A stretch of DNA of 20,847 bases from JAQXDR01 sp038138625 (GCA_038138625.1 JAYQEA010000074.1:1-20847), one strand, 5' to 3'. Positions 6,806 to 14,565 are shown, counted from the stretch's first letter. Notes: generated by a model from the letters alone, not told the origin. Numbers and translations are program-made.

Positions 6806-8200
6806 ATGACCAGCTACCCTCGCGATATGACCGGCTATGGCCCCACGCCTCCAGACGCTCAATGGCCGAATGGCGCGCGCATCGCTGTGCAGATCGTGTT
6901 GAATTACGAAGAAGGCGGCGAAAATAATATCCTGCACGGAGACGCAGCCTCTGAGGCCTTCTTGTCTGAAATCGTTGGTGCCGCGGCTTGGCCCGGACAG
7001 CGTCATTGGAACATGGAATCGATCTACGAATACGGCGCGCGCGCTGGATTTTGGCGTTTGCACAGGTTGTTAAAGGATATTCCTTTGACAGTGTATGGCG
7101 TGGCAACCGCGCTCGCCCGCGCGCCCGAGCAGGTCGCGGCCATGCAAGAGGCCGGCTGGGAAATCGCCAGTCATGGTCTGAAATGGATCGAACATAAGGA
7201 TATGTCCGAGCAAGAAGAGCGTAGCCAGATCAGGGATGCGATCGCATTGCATACCGAAGTTACCGGTGCCCCACCGGTCGGATGGTACACAGGGCGGTGT
7301 TCCATGAACACTGTGCGCCTTGCTTCTGAGGAAGGAGGTTTTCAATATATAGCAGACAGTTACGCTGATGACCTGCCATATTGGATAAAGATAGGTGACA
7401 GGGATCAATTGATTGTCCCCTATACCCTTGACTGCAACGACATGCGATTTGCAACGCCGCAGGGTTTTAATTCCGGCGATCAGTTCGAATCCTACATCAG
7501 AGACAGCTTTGATGTTTTATATCAGGAAGGCGGACGGATGTTGTCCATCGGCTTGCACTGCCGTTTGATTGGACGGCCGGGGCGCGCCGCCGCGCTGAAA
7601 CGCATGCTGGATTATATGGCAGGTCATCACGGCGTCTGGTTCGCCACCCGTCAACAAATTGCCGAACACTGGACAAAAACCCATCCCGTGCCCTCAGAAT
7701 TAAAGCCATCCGAACTCGGCCATGATCAGTTTGTGGCAGACTTCGGCTCGGTTTTTGAAAATAGTGCATGGGTGGCAGAGGCCGCTGCCCCGGAGCGCGG
7801 ACCCAGTTTTGATACAGCAACAGGGGTGCATGCTCTTTTGGTGCGTCAGTTTCGCAGGGCATCAGTCGAACAAAGACTTGCCGTTTTAAATGCGCATCCG
7901 GACCTCGCGGGAAAGCTTGCACAGGCTAAACGGCTTACATCTGACAGTACCTCCGAACAGGCGTCTGCTGGTCTTGACATGTTGACCGACGACGAACGCG
8001 CAATATTCACTGAATTGAATGGCGAATACACTCAAAAATTCGGGTTTCCATTCATAATCGCCGTACGCGATCACACTAAATCGTCTATCCTCGCGCAGTT
8101 TCAGGAACGTCTCTCAAACAGTAAAAACCGCGAATTTGCAGAAGCCTGCAAGCAGGTAGAACGTATCGCAAGCTTGCGCCTGAAGGATAAATTCAAATGA
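6806..8200 (+). CDS. puuE: Fused allantoinase PuuE / OHCU decarboxylase UraD
   Basis: The 464-residue protein joins two urate-pathway enzymes. Residues 1 to about 295 are a PuuE-type, cofactor-independent allantoinase of the polysaccharide-deacetylase fold (YPRDMTGYG at 4-12, LNYEEGGENNILHGD at 32-46, ASHGLKW at 121-127, SIGLHCRLIGRPGR at 247-260), which opens allantoin to allantoate. Residues from about 300 to 464 are OHCU decarboxylase (UraD), which makes (S)-allantoin. Its catalytic H364 lies in NAHPDLAGKLA, followed by E384 in TSEQASAGLD and the FPFIIAVR loop at 414-421. The UraD product is the PuuE substrate, so fusion couples consecutive steps. The ATG at 6806 is preceded by purine-rich AAAAGGAAAGGA. 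The stop overlaps the allA start by 4 bp. The fusion is complete, with no frameshift. Confidence 0.95.
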   Translation: MTSYPRDMTGYGPTPPDAQWPNGARIAVQIVLNYEEGGENNILHGDAASEAFLSEIVGAAAWPGQRHWNMESIYEYGARAGFWRLHRLLKDIPLTVYGVATALARAPEQVAAMQEAGWEIASHGLKWIEHKDMSEQEERSQIRDAIALHTEVTGAPPVGWYTGRCSMNTVRLASEEGGFQYIADSYADDLPYWIKIGDRDQLIVPYTLDCNDMRFATPQGFNSGDQFESYIRDSFDVLYQEGGRMLSIGLHCRLIGRPGRAAALKRMLDYMAGHHGVWFATRQQIAEHWTKTHPVPSELKPSELGHDQFVADFGSVFENSAWVAEAAAPERGPSFDTATGVHALLVRQFRRASVEQRLAVLNAHPDLAGKLAQAKRLTSDSTSEQASAGLDMLTDDERAIFTELNGEYTQKFGFPFIIAVRDHTKSSILAQFQERLSNSKNREFAEACKQVERIASLRLKDKFK

Positions 8201-8682
8201 ATATTAGACCACAAAAAATTGATAATGAGGCGTTTCTTGAATTTGGTGACATTCTGGAGACCTCGGGCTCAGCAGATCAGGTTATTAACCAAGGCCTTTG
8301 CGAACGCTATAATGACAGGGCCAACCTGTCATTTGACGACGGTCGGGCTGGCATAAGCCTGTTTCAGGCCCGCGTGCAACATTTTCCATATACGCTGCGC
8401 ATGATGGAACGACACCCCAGAGGCAGCCAGTGTTTTATTCCTATGAGCTGGACCGGTTTTCTTGTTGTTGTTGCACCGGATGACGATGGCCGACCCGGTC
8501 AGCCAGTGGCGTTTATTACGCAGCCCGGTCAGGCAATCAATTTCCACAAGAATATCTGGCATGGCGTGTTAACCCCGCTCTCTGATCCAGGGCTATTTGC
8601 CGTTATTGACCGCATTGGTGCTGGTACAAATCTGGAAGAGTATTGGTTTCCCACCCCCTATGTGATTGAACCAATGGCATAG
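8197..8682 (+). CDS. allA: Ureidoglycolate lyase
   Basis: The 161-residue protein matches AllA (ureidoglycolate lyase, cupin-like fold), which splits (S)-ureidoglycolate into glyoxylate and urea. Recognisable parts are ERYNDRANLSF near 36-46, the conserved ERHPRGSQCFIPM near 71-83, FLVVVAPD near 87-94 and NIWHGVLTPL near 118-127. It starts inside the puuE-uraD stop (ATGA overlap) with AAGGA upstream, so the two are co-transcribed and probably translationally coupled. Its presence implies that allantoate is processed by allantoicase, which is not in the window. Urea would then need a urease, also outside. The 94-bp space to the convergent pncA holds no gene and no convincing terminator. Confidence 0.93.
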   Translation: MNIRPQKIDNEAFLEFGDILETSGSADQVINQGLCERYNDRANLSFDDGRAGISLFQARVQHFPYTLRMMERHPRGSQCFIPMSWTGFLVVVAPDDDGRPGQPVAFITQPGQAINFHKNIWHGVLTPLSDPGLFAVIDRIGAGTNLEEYWFPTPYVIEPMA

Positions 8683-8776
8683 GTCGCCTCACACTAGGGC
8701 TGTCCAAGTGCCAACGGGCCTGCAGCGTATCCAAAATTCAGACCCAGCTTACACCCGCGCCGCCAAAGATTTTAGG

Positions 8777-9373
8777 CTAGACCAACTGTACGCCCGCGTT
8801 GCGCATTCTGGTTATGGCGCTGTCAAGGGAGCCTTGATTGTCTATGGCCTTACAGGCATCCATCACCACGCTGACGTCAAAGCCGTGTTTTACAGCGTCA
8901 AGCGCGGAAAACGCGACACAGAAATCCAAGGCCAGTCCCACCAATTTTACTGACGATACGTTTCTTTCTTTCAGCAGGCCTGTCAAACCAGTTGGTGTGG
9001 TCTGATCGTTTTCATAAAACGCAGAATAGCTGTCGATATCTTTGTTCATGCCCTTACGAATGATCACATCTGCCGCATTCAGGTTTATGTCAGCGTGGAA
9101 TTCCGCCCCTCTACTGCCTTGAACACAATGGGTGGGCCAAAGCGTCTGTGGGCCATAATGCATGTCAATTTGCTCAAAAGCATTCTTGCCAACATGATTT
9201 GCACTAAAGGAGCTATGATCCGAGGGATGCCAGTCCTGCGAGAATATGACCAAATCTGCATCAGACATCATAGTGTTAACCAGTGGCACAATAAGGTGTC
9301 CATCATTCACCGCAAGCGCACCACCCGGACAAAAATCATTTTGAACATCAATTACAATCAGGGCTTCTGTCAT
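8777..9373 (-). CDS. pncA: Nicotinamidase
   Basis: The 198-residue protein is a cysteine hydrolase of the isochorismatase-like fold and reads as nicotinamidase. D9 lies in VIDVQNDFCPGGAL, K107 in IIRKGMNKDIDSYSAF, and the nucleophile C152 in GLALDFCVAFSALDA. The PncA metal site is also visible (D47 and H49 in SQDWHP, H82 in WPTHCVQGS). It deamidates nicotinamide to nicotinate in NAD salvage; many homologues also act on pyrazinamide. It stands alone: convergent with allA and separated from the SDR gene by 377 bp. The Shine-Dalgarno is weak (GAAAGA), but the start is fixed by the family's N-terminal strand beginning right after MTEAL. The ammonia-releasing reaction fits the nitrogen-catabolic surroundings, but co-regulation is not shown. 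Confidence 0.93.
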   Translation of the reverse strand: MTEALIVIDVQNDFCPGGALAVNDGHLIVPLVNTMMSDADLVIFSQDWHPSDHSSFSANHVGKNAFEQIDMHYGPQTLWPTHCVQGSRGAEFHADINLNAADVIIRKGMNKDIDSYSAFYENDQTTPTGLTGLLKERNVSSVKLVGLALDFCVAFSALDAVKHGFDVSVVMDACKAIDNQGSLDSAITRMRNAGVQLV

Positions 9374-9750
9374 ACTTGTCTTTCAATCATCCGTGTAATT
9401 TGACCGATGGGCTATGAAGCTCTGACAAAGTCTGCGAGTGAAATCAGGACATGACATTATATCGTTTGGTCAGACGCAACACACCATAGGTTGAGTGTGT
9501 GATATGTTGCATCCGATTTGTCCACTCACATTCCGCAAAATTGGTATTAAGTAACAATAGACTGCAAAGAGATGTGCGTTTCCTGTAACAGCCTCGACAC
9601 CATGATTTTAACCCGTGCCTCCAAAGGGGGATAAGGATCTGTTTTGACGTTGCCATCCGGCAAGCAGCAGACGACATACAGGCGATGGTGCCCTTGATGC
9701 AATTAAGGTAAAGGCTTAGGGACTCTTCCTAGGACTTTGAAATATATTGC
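9374..9750. other. 377-bp stretch without a confident gene
   Basis: This spacer separates the 5' end of pncA from the 3' end of the SDR gene and is more AT-rich than its flanks. It holds the pncA promoter and possibly the SDR transcript end. An inverted repeat ACACAC/GTGTGT with a 10-base loop lies at 9479-9500 but lacks a T-run, so it is not a clear terminator. On the minus strand, a 51-codon frame from a TTG at 9702 to a TAA at 9547 reads like protein (VKTDPYPPLEARVKIMV) but has no Shine-Dalgarno, and I recognise no family. It could be a remnant. No known RNA gene was recognised. Confidence 0.5.
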
Positions 9751-10488
9751 TTATCCGCGACCCAGATAGGGCATATTGGTCGCCATGACAGTCATGAAGG
9801 GTATATTTGCCTCTAACGGTAGGTCGGCCATATGCAATACGGCATCCGCCACGTGACGCACATCCATAACCGGTTCAATCATAACACTTCCATCAGCCTG
9901 CGGAACACCTTCAGTCATCTTTTGCGCCATCTCCGTCAGGGCATTTCCGATATCGATCTGCCCGCAGGCGATGCGATACGGACGCCCATCAAGTGATATG
10001 GACTTGGTCAACCCCGTGATTGCATGCTTTGACGCAGTGTAGGGTGTCGATCCCCAACGCGGAACATAGGCAGAAACCGATCCATTGTTGATGATCCGCC
10101 CACCCATCGGATTTTGTGTCTTCATCCGTTCAAAAGCTGCACGCGCGCAGATAAAACTACCGGTCACATTGATATCAATCACACGCCGCCAGTCTGCGAC
10201 CGAGACCTCGTCAATGGTGGCACCAAGGGCAGAAATTCCTGCATTGTTGAACAAAACGTCCAGGCGACCCCAAGCTGACATCGCTTGATCAAATGCGCTA
10301 TTCACCTTGGTTTCATCCGTCACATCGCACGGCATTGCCAATGCATTTTCAAATTTTTTCGCAAGATCGTTCAGGGGCTCGGGATTGCGACCCATCACGC
10401 CAACGCGCCAGCCGGCATCAAGAAACCGATGCGCGGCAGAGAGACCAATACCGCGGCCTCCCCCCGTAATAATAATAGTCTTGCTCAT
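9751..10488 (-). CDS. Short-chain dehydrogenase/reductase
   Basis: The 245-residue protein is a classical SDR. The cofactor-binding TGGGRGIG is at 8-15, followed by CDV (54-56), NNAG (81-84), and the catalytic S137, Y150 and K154 of YTASK. N107 in DINVTG completes the tetrad. An Arg after the second strand (GRNPEP, R34) hints at NADP rather than NAD, which is an inference. The start at 10488 is chosen because the Rossmann fold begins immediately; a longer frame from 10587 adds 33 residues unlike any SDR. The Shine-Dalgarno is weak. Lying downstream of a sugar-acid dehydratase on the same strand, it probably oxidises or reduces a hydroxyl of the keto-deoxy acid made by that enzyme. The exact substrate is unknown. 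Confidence 0.9.
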   Translation of the reverse strand: MSKTIIITGGGRGIGLSAAHRFLDAGWRVGVMGRNPEPLNDLAKKFENALAMPCDVTDETKVNSAFDQAMSAWGRLDVLFNNAGISALGATIDEVSVADWRRVIDINVTGSFICARAAFERMKTQNPMGGRIINNGSVSAYVPRWGSTPYTASKHAITGLTKSISLDGRPYRIACGQIDIGNALTEMAQKMTEGVPQADGSVMIEPVMDVRHVADAVLHMADLPLEANIPFMTVMATNMPYLGRG

Positions 10489-10662
10489 AGGGGATGTCTT
10501 TCTTTGGTCAAATCTTGGATGACTGTGCGACTTATCACGGGGGATTGACGCAACGGCGGCACACAAGCCTGGTCTGTGCTGCGCCAAGCAAAACGCAACC
10601 GCTCTAAGCGCTCAATCTCGATTAATAGCTGGTTACAGATTTTGATAATGGTCTGCCCCGCA
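10485..10662 (-). other. Spacer with an open frame, possible regulator remnant
   Basis: The space between the dehydratase stop and the SDR start is open on the minus strand in a frame that ends with a TGA overlapping the SDR ATG (ATGA). The first part reads ATITDAGQTIIKICNQLLIE and then IERLERLRF, which resembles the end of a winged helix-turn-helix domain (the T-xAG... helix of LysR/ModE-type regulators). It has no start of its own: extended upstream, the frame runs antiphase through the dehydratase 3' end, where the dehydratase frame is clearly the real one. It may be a decayed fragment of a regulator or chance. I would not call a gene. Confidence 0.25.
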
Positions 10663-12444
10663 TCAGTGATTGTCGCGCGGCAACGCCCTTGCCACCTTGT
10701 GGTAGGCTGTCGCCAGCTCAAGGCACCCACCCTCAGCAAGCTGACCGACATGGGTGCGATAAATCTCTTGCCAGGGGGTTTGGCTCTGTATTTCGGGGGC
10801 TGTCCAGGCATCACGCCGGGCTGCCCATTCCTCATCAGGGACCAGGGCATTCATGGTGCTGGTGTTCAGATCCAAACGTACCCGATCGCCGGTCTGCAAA
10901 AGCGCCAACCCACCACCGACCACTGCCTCAGGCGACGCGTTTAGAATTGACGGGCTTTCCGATGTGCCGGACTGGCGTCCATCCCCAACCGTTGGCAGGT
11001 GATGTATGCCGGCCTTGATCAGGGCATCAGGCGGCTGCATGTTGACCACCTCGGCGCTGCCCGGGTATCCCACACATCCCACATTGCGAATGAACAGGAT
11101 ACAGGTTTCATCAATATCCAAGGACGGATCGTTTAGACGGTCATGATAATCCTCGGGACCTTCAAAGACGATGGCGCGCGCCTCGTGGACGCCTTCCTCA
11201 CCGGGGCGTGACAAGAAACGCGTGCGGAAATCATCCGATATAACCGATGTTTTCATCAGCGCGCTGTCAAACAGGTTGCCTGACAACACCTTGAAGCCCG
11301 CATTGGTCCGCATCGGTGCATCGTACGGCAGGATCACGGATGTATCTGCACTGCTTTTGCCTGCAATATTTTCACCCATGGATTTGCCGGTGGCCGTCAT
11401 GGCGCCTTCGTGCAAGCGACCGGCCAGACGAAGCGCCTCCATCACAGCGGGCACCCCCCCTGCGCGGTAAAAGCTTTCGCCTAGGAATTCACCCGCAGGC
11501 TGCATATTGACCAATAGGGGCACGTCAAAGCCGATGGTTTCCCAGTCTTTTACATGCAGATCGACCCCTGCGTGACGAGCCACCGCCTGTAAATGTGGTG
11601 GCGCGTTTGTTGACCCGCCAATCGCGCCATTGGTCAGGATTGCGTTTTCAAACGCCTCGCGGGTCAGGATGTCTGACGGTTTAAGATCTTCATACACCAT
11701 CTCGACACAGCGTTTGCCCGTGGCATATGCCATGTTCATACGTTCGCGAAACGGGGCCGGGATGGCCGAATTCCCGGTAAGCGACATGCCCAAAGCCTCG
11801 GCCATGGCGTTCATTGTGCTGGCCGTGCCCATAGTATTGCAATGGCCTAATGACGGTGCCGATGAACAGACCCGCTCCATGAATTCATCATAGTCAATCT
11901 CGCCTTCGGCCAGCAAGCGACGGCTTTCCCACACAATTGTGCCAGAGCCGGTGCGTTCGCCTTTCCACCAGCCATCCAGCATCGGGCCGCCGTTCAAGGC
12001 GATTGCTGGCAGGTCCACGGTTGCCGCGCCCATCAACATGGCGGGCGTGGTTTTGTCACAGCCGGTGGTCAGCACAACCCCATCAATGGGATATCCGTGC
12101 AATACCTCGACCAGGCTGAGATAGGCCAGATTGCGGTCTAACGCGGCAGTGGGGCGCTTGCCGGTTTCCTGGATCGGATGCACAGGAAATTCCATCGGAA
12201 CGCCGCCCGCGTCCCGAATACCTGCCTTGATCCTGTCCAATAAGAACACGTGAATCTTGTTACATGGAGCCAGATCGCTGCCAGTGTTGGCGATACCAAT
12301 AACGGGTCGGTCGCCCTGAAGTTCCCCGCGCGTATATTCCTGATTCAAATACCGCTCGATGTACAGGGCGGTCATTCCTGGGTTGTTCGGGTTGTCAAAC
12401 CATTCCTGAGAGCGAAATCTTTTACCAGCTTTTGTATTGCTCAT
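10663..12444 (-). CDS. IlvD/Edd-family sugar-acid dehydratase (L-arabonate dehydratase-like)
   Basis: The 593-residue protein is a full-length IlvD/Edd-family dehydratase. Three Fe-S cluster cysteines are visible: C61 (LAPCNKIH), C129 (TTGCDKTTPAM) and C202 (GHCNTMGTASTMN). K131 is the lysine carbamylated to hold Mg2+ in relatives, and SGTSESPS near 492-499 is the serine motif that contains the catalytic base. Cysteine spacing and the GRQSGTSESPSILN context fit the aldonate branch (L-arabonate, D-xylonate or L-fuconate dehydratase) better than biosynthetic dihydroxyacid dehydratase. It would turn a sugar acid into a 2-keto-3-deoxy acid. The start at 12444 has GAGGA six bases upstream; a start nine codons earlier lacks one. 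The natural PRDNH C terminus is present. It is divergent from the RraA-like gene and upstream of the SDR gene. Confidence 0.9.
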   Translation of the reverse strand: MSNTKAGKRFRSQEWFDNPNNPGMTALYIERYLNQEYTRGELQGDRPVIGIANTGSDLAPCNKIHVFLLDRIKAGIRDAGGVPMEFPVHPIQETGKRPTAALDRNLAYLSLVEVLHGYPIDGVVLTTGCDKTTPAMLMGAATVDLPAIALNGGPMLDGWWKGERTGSGTIVWESRRLLAEGEIDYDEFMERVCSSAPSLGHCNTMGTASTMNAMAEALGMSLTGNSAIPAPFRERMNMAYATGKRCVEMVYEDLKPSDILTREAFENAILTNGAIGGSTNAPPHLQAVARHAGVDLHVKDWETIGFDVPLLVNMQPAGEFLGESFYRAGGVPAVMEALRLAGRLHEGAMTATGKSMGENIAGKSSADTSVILPYDAPMRTNAGFKVLSGNLFDSALMKTSVISDDFRTRFLSRPGEEGVHEARAIVFEGPEDYHDRLNDPSLDIDETCILFIRNVGCVGYPGSAEVVNMQPPDALIKAGIHHLPTVGDGRQSGTSESPSILNASPEAVVGGGLALLQTGDRVRLDLNTSTMNALVPDEEWAARRDAWTAPEIQSQTPWQEIYRTHVGQLAEGGCLELATAYHKVARALPRDNH

Positions 12445-12572
12445 GGCGGGTCCTCTTGGATTGGCTGTCATGACCGCACCGCCTGAGGGGTGGATCGTCC
12501 CCGGCTTTGCGTCCTCGTTGATGTTGGTATACCAAAGGCACAGCGAATGAAAAGACTATCAGGAGACTGGCC
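12445..12572. promoter_or_regulatory. Divergent promoter with GntR/FadR-type operator palindrome
   Basis: This 128-bp spacer separates the starts of the sugar-acid dehydratase (minus) and the RraA-like gene (plus). It contains the perfect 12-bp palindrome TTGGTATACCAA at 12524-12535. That sequence is the core of the operators bound by GntR/FadR-subfamily regulators of sugar-acid genes (E. coli ExuR/UxuR sites contain it). One site placed between two divergent genes could control both. No GntR gene lies in the window, so the regulator would act from elsewhere. Confidence 0.65.
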
Positions 12573-13259
12573 ATGATCGAAGAACCACCGCTGCTGCGGA
12601 TCAAACAAAACTGGACACGGCCCGATCCGGCACTTTTGGCGCGTTTTACGGGAGCATTAACTGGACATGTCTGCGACGCGCAAGGCGGAGCCGGCGCCAT
12701 CCTTGGTCCCATGCCCCTTCCGGGGCTTCCCATCGGGTTTGCAGGGCCTGCAATCACTGTTGACGCAGGCCCGGCAGATGTGCTGGCCCCGTTAGCAGCC
12801 ATGCGACAGGCCAAACCCGGTGACGTTATGGTGCTGGCAACCGGTGGCCATATGGGGTGCGCCGCAATGGGCGATATGCTTGCAGGTATGGCGCGCAATG
12901 CAGGGATAATTGCGGTGGTCACAGACGGTCCGATGCGCGATCTTGCAGGTTTGCAAGAGGTGGGGCTGCCATTGTTCGCCATGGGTTTGAATCCGAACTC
13001 ACCGTTTGGATCAGGTCCGGGCAAGGTAGGCTTTCCCGTACACATCGGCGGTCAGCGTGTCGCCAGTGGCGATATCATTGTGGCGGATTCGGATGGTGCG
13101 GTTGTGGTTGATCAAACCCGTTTATCCGCAACGGCAGATGCTTTGGATCATGTGCGCACGTTAGAATCGGGTCTAGAGGCGCAGGTTAAGGACGGATTGG
13201 CCGTCGTCCCCCAAATCGAAGAGTTGATTGCCGCAGGCAGGGTCGTGTTCGAGGATTAG
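12573..13259 (+). CDS. RraA-family protein (keto-acid aldolase/decarboxylase-like)
   Basis: The 228-residue protein has the RraA / 4-hydroxy-4-methyl-2-oxoglutarate aldolase fold signature: GDMLAGMARNAG (100-111), then VVTDGPMRDLAGL (116-127) with R122 and D123 as the conserved substrate/metal residues, then a DSDGAVVV strand end. Family members with this motif are divalent-metal class II pyruvate aldolases or oxaloacetate decarboxylases; others are RNase E inhibitors. Here the divergent sugar-acid dehydratase, the shared operator and the SDR make aldol cleavage of a keto-deoxy (or diketo-deoxy) acid the most likely role. AGGAGA sits about six bases before the ATG. Its TAG overlaps the ccmB TAA on the other strand, an unusually tight convergent junction. 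Confidence 0.88.
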   Translation: MIEEPPLLRIKQNWTRPDPALLARFTGALTGHVCDAQGGAGAILGPMPLPGLPIGFAGPAITVDAGPADVLAPLAAMRQAKPGDVMVLATGGHMGCAAMGDMLAGMARNAGIIAVVTDGPMRDLAGLQEVGLPLFAMGLNPNSPFGSGPGKVGFPVHIGGQRVASGDIIVADSDGAVVVDQTRLSATADALDHVRTLESGLEAQVKDGLAVVPQIEELIAAGRVVFED

Positions 13260-13912
13260 CGCAGGTTTACCCGCAGAACAGCCGCAGAGGCAAAGGGCAA
13301 AACCGCGATGACAGCCAGCGTTACCCCTGCCAGAAGGTAGAGCGGCGTGTCCACGCTTTGGCCCGCAGTGCCCCGGCGGGCAACTTCGGCCCCGAAAATC
13401 AGGGTTGGAACATAAAGCGGCAGCACCAGTAACGACAATAACAACCCACCACGTTTAAGACCAACCGTCAGCGCGGCCCCGAACGCGCCAATCACCGACA
13501 GTGCGGGTGTGCCCAAACCAAGCGACACCAAAACCCAAAGATATCCCGACGACGGCAAGTTCAAAAGCACACCAAGCGCAGGCGCAACCAATACCAGCGG
13601 TAACCCCGTTGTTAGCCAGTGCGCCAAGGCTTTGACAGACACGGCCATCTCCAATGGCAAAGGCGCAGTGGCCAAAAGATCCAGTGATCCGTCCTCCCAA
13701 TCCAATGCAAACAATCGGTCCAGGGACAAAAGGCACGCCAACAACGCCCCAACCCACAAAATACCCGGCGCAATTTTGGACAAAAGGATCACATCCGCCC
13801 CAACACCAAACGGAACAAGCACGGTCACAATCAAGAAAAAGGCGATGCTTAGGCCAAAGCCCCCGCCCGCGCGGAAGGCAATTGCAAGATCACGGCGTAA
13901 CAGGGCAATCAT
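13256..13912 (-). CDS. ccmB: Heme exporter protein CcmB
   Basis: The 218-residue integral membrane protein matches CcmB, the permease of the CcmABCD complex for system I cytochrome c maturation. It opens with MIALLRRDLAIAFRAGG, then shows about six hydrophobic segments (near 18-36, 46-64, 101-118, 125-150, 157-173, 191-213), with the characteristic LFALDWEDGSLDLL between the second and third. Length is normal for the family. Its start overlaps the ccmA stop by 4 bp. In related bacteria ccmC normally follows on the same strand. Here the next gene is the convergent RraA-like gene, whose stop overlaps this one, so the rest of the ccm genes must lie elsewhere. The protein itself looks complete and functional. 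Confidence 0.95.
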   Translation of the reverse strand: MIALLRRDLAIAFRAGGGFGLSIAFFLIVTVLVPFGVGADVILLSKIAPGILWVGALLACLLSLDRLFALDWEDGSLDLLATAPLPLEMAVSVKALAHWLTTGLPLVLVAPALGVLLNLPSSGYLWVLVSLGLGTPALSVIGAFGAALTVGLKRGGLLLSLLVLPLYVPTLIFGAEVARRGTAGQSVDTPLYLLAGVTLAVIAVLPFASAAVLRVNLR

Positions 13913-14523
13913 AAAAACGCCTCGTCCTGAGAGGCTACGCCGGGTTTTGCCCGATACGGGGTCAGGTCCAGCGTCTCGGCCGTGGGTAGTCCAAGGTCGA
14001 TATGCGTTGCCAGTATGGCACTGCCACCCGTGTCTAAATGGTGTGAGATGATTTTGGCAAACCGCGCCACCGATGCCGCATCCAAGGACACCGTGGGTTC
14101 ATCCAGAACCCACACCGGCCGCCCTGTTACCAAAAGACGCGCCAGTCCAAGCCGCCGCTTTTGACCAGCCGACAGGCCACCGGCAGGTCGATGCGCCAAA
14201 GCCTCAAGATCAAATTGCGTTAAAGCTTTGGAAATATCGTCATTTCCAAAGATTTCAGACCAAAAGAGCAGGTTTTCCGTCACCGTAAGCGTTGCTTTCA
14301 GGCCATCCGAATGGCCAGCATATGCAATCACATCATCGGCACCTGTGATCTTGCCCGTAAGCGCAGGCTGCAATCCGGCCAAAGTGCGCAAAAGTGTGGT
14401 TTTGCCGATGCCGTTCGGACCTCGCAGGACCAAAGCACGGCCATCGAACAGGGTGAAATCAAGCCCCTCTAGCACCCGGCGTCCAGCGCGCCCAATACTT
14501 AAATTCTGAACATGTATCGTCAT
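13909..14523 (-). CDS. ccmA: Heme exporter ATP-binding protein CcmA
   Basis: The 204-residue ABC ATPase has Walker A GPNGIGKT (35-42), signature LSAGQKRRLGLARLL (117-131), Walker B VWVLDEP (137-143) and the switch histidine H174 in ATHIDLG. The short single domain and the LSAGQ variant are typical of CcmA, which drives release of holo-CcmE from CcmC in cytochrome c maturation. It overlaps ccmB by 4 bp and lies 42 bp downstream of the Mth938-domain gene. The Shine-Dalgarno is poor, but the start is fixed by the first beta strand (MTIHVQNLSI). The window also encodes a client of this system, the cytochrome domain of PuuD. Confidence 0.95.
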   Translation of the reverse strand: MTIHVQNLSIGRAGRRVLEGLDFTLFDGRALVLRGPNGIGKTTLLRTLAGLQPALTGKITGADDVIAYAGHSDGLKATLTVTENLLFWSEIFGNDDISKALTQFDLEALAHRPAGGLSAGQKRRLGLARLLVTGRPVWVLDEPTVSLDAASVARFAKIISHHLDTGGSAILATHIDLGLPTAETLDLTPYRAKPGVASQDEAFL

Positions 14524-14565
14524 ATGTCATCGATACCCGAAGGTCGATGCAGACGAAAGGCAATC

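Noticed and set aside
10489..10587. 33-residue N-terminal extension of the SDR
   Set aside because: The SDR nucleotide-binding fold begins directly at the ATG at 10488 and the extension resembles no SDR.
13509..14051. 180-codon plus-strand frame antisense to ccmB/ccmA
   Set aside because: It is a low-complexity, Lys/Arg/Pro/Thr-rich shadow of hydrophobic ccmB codons and has no recognisable domain.
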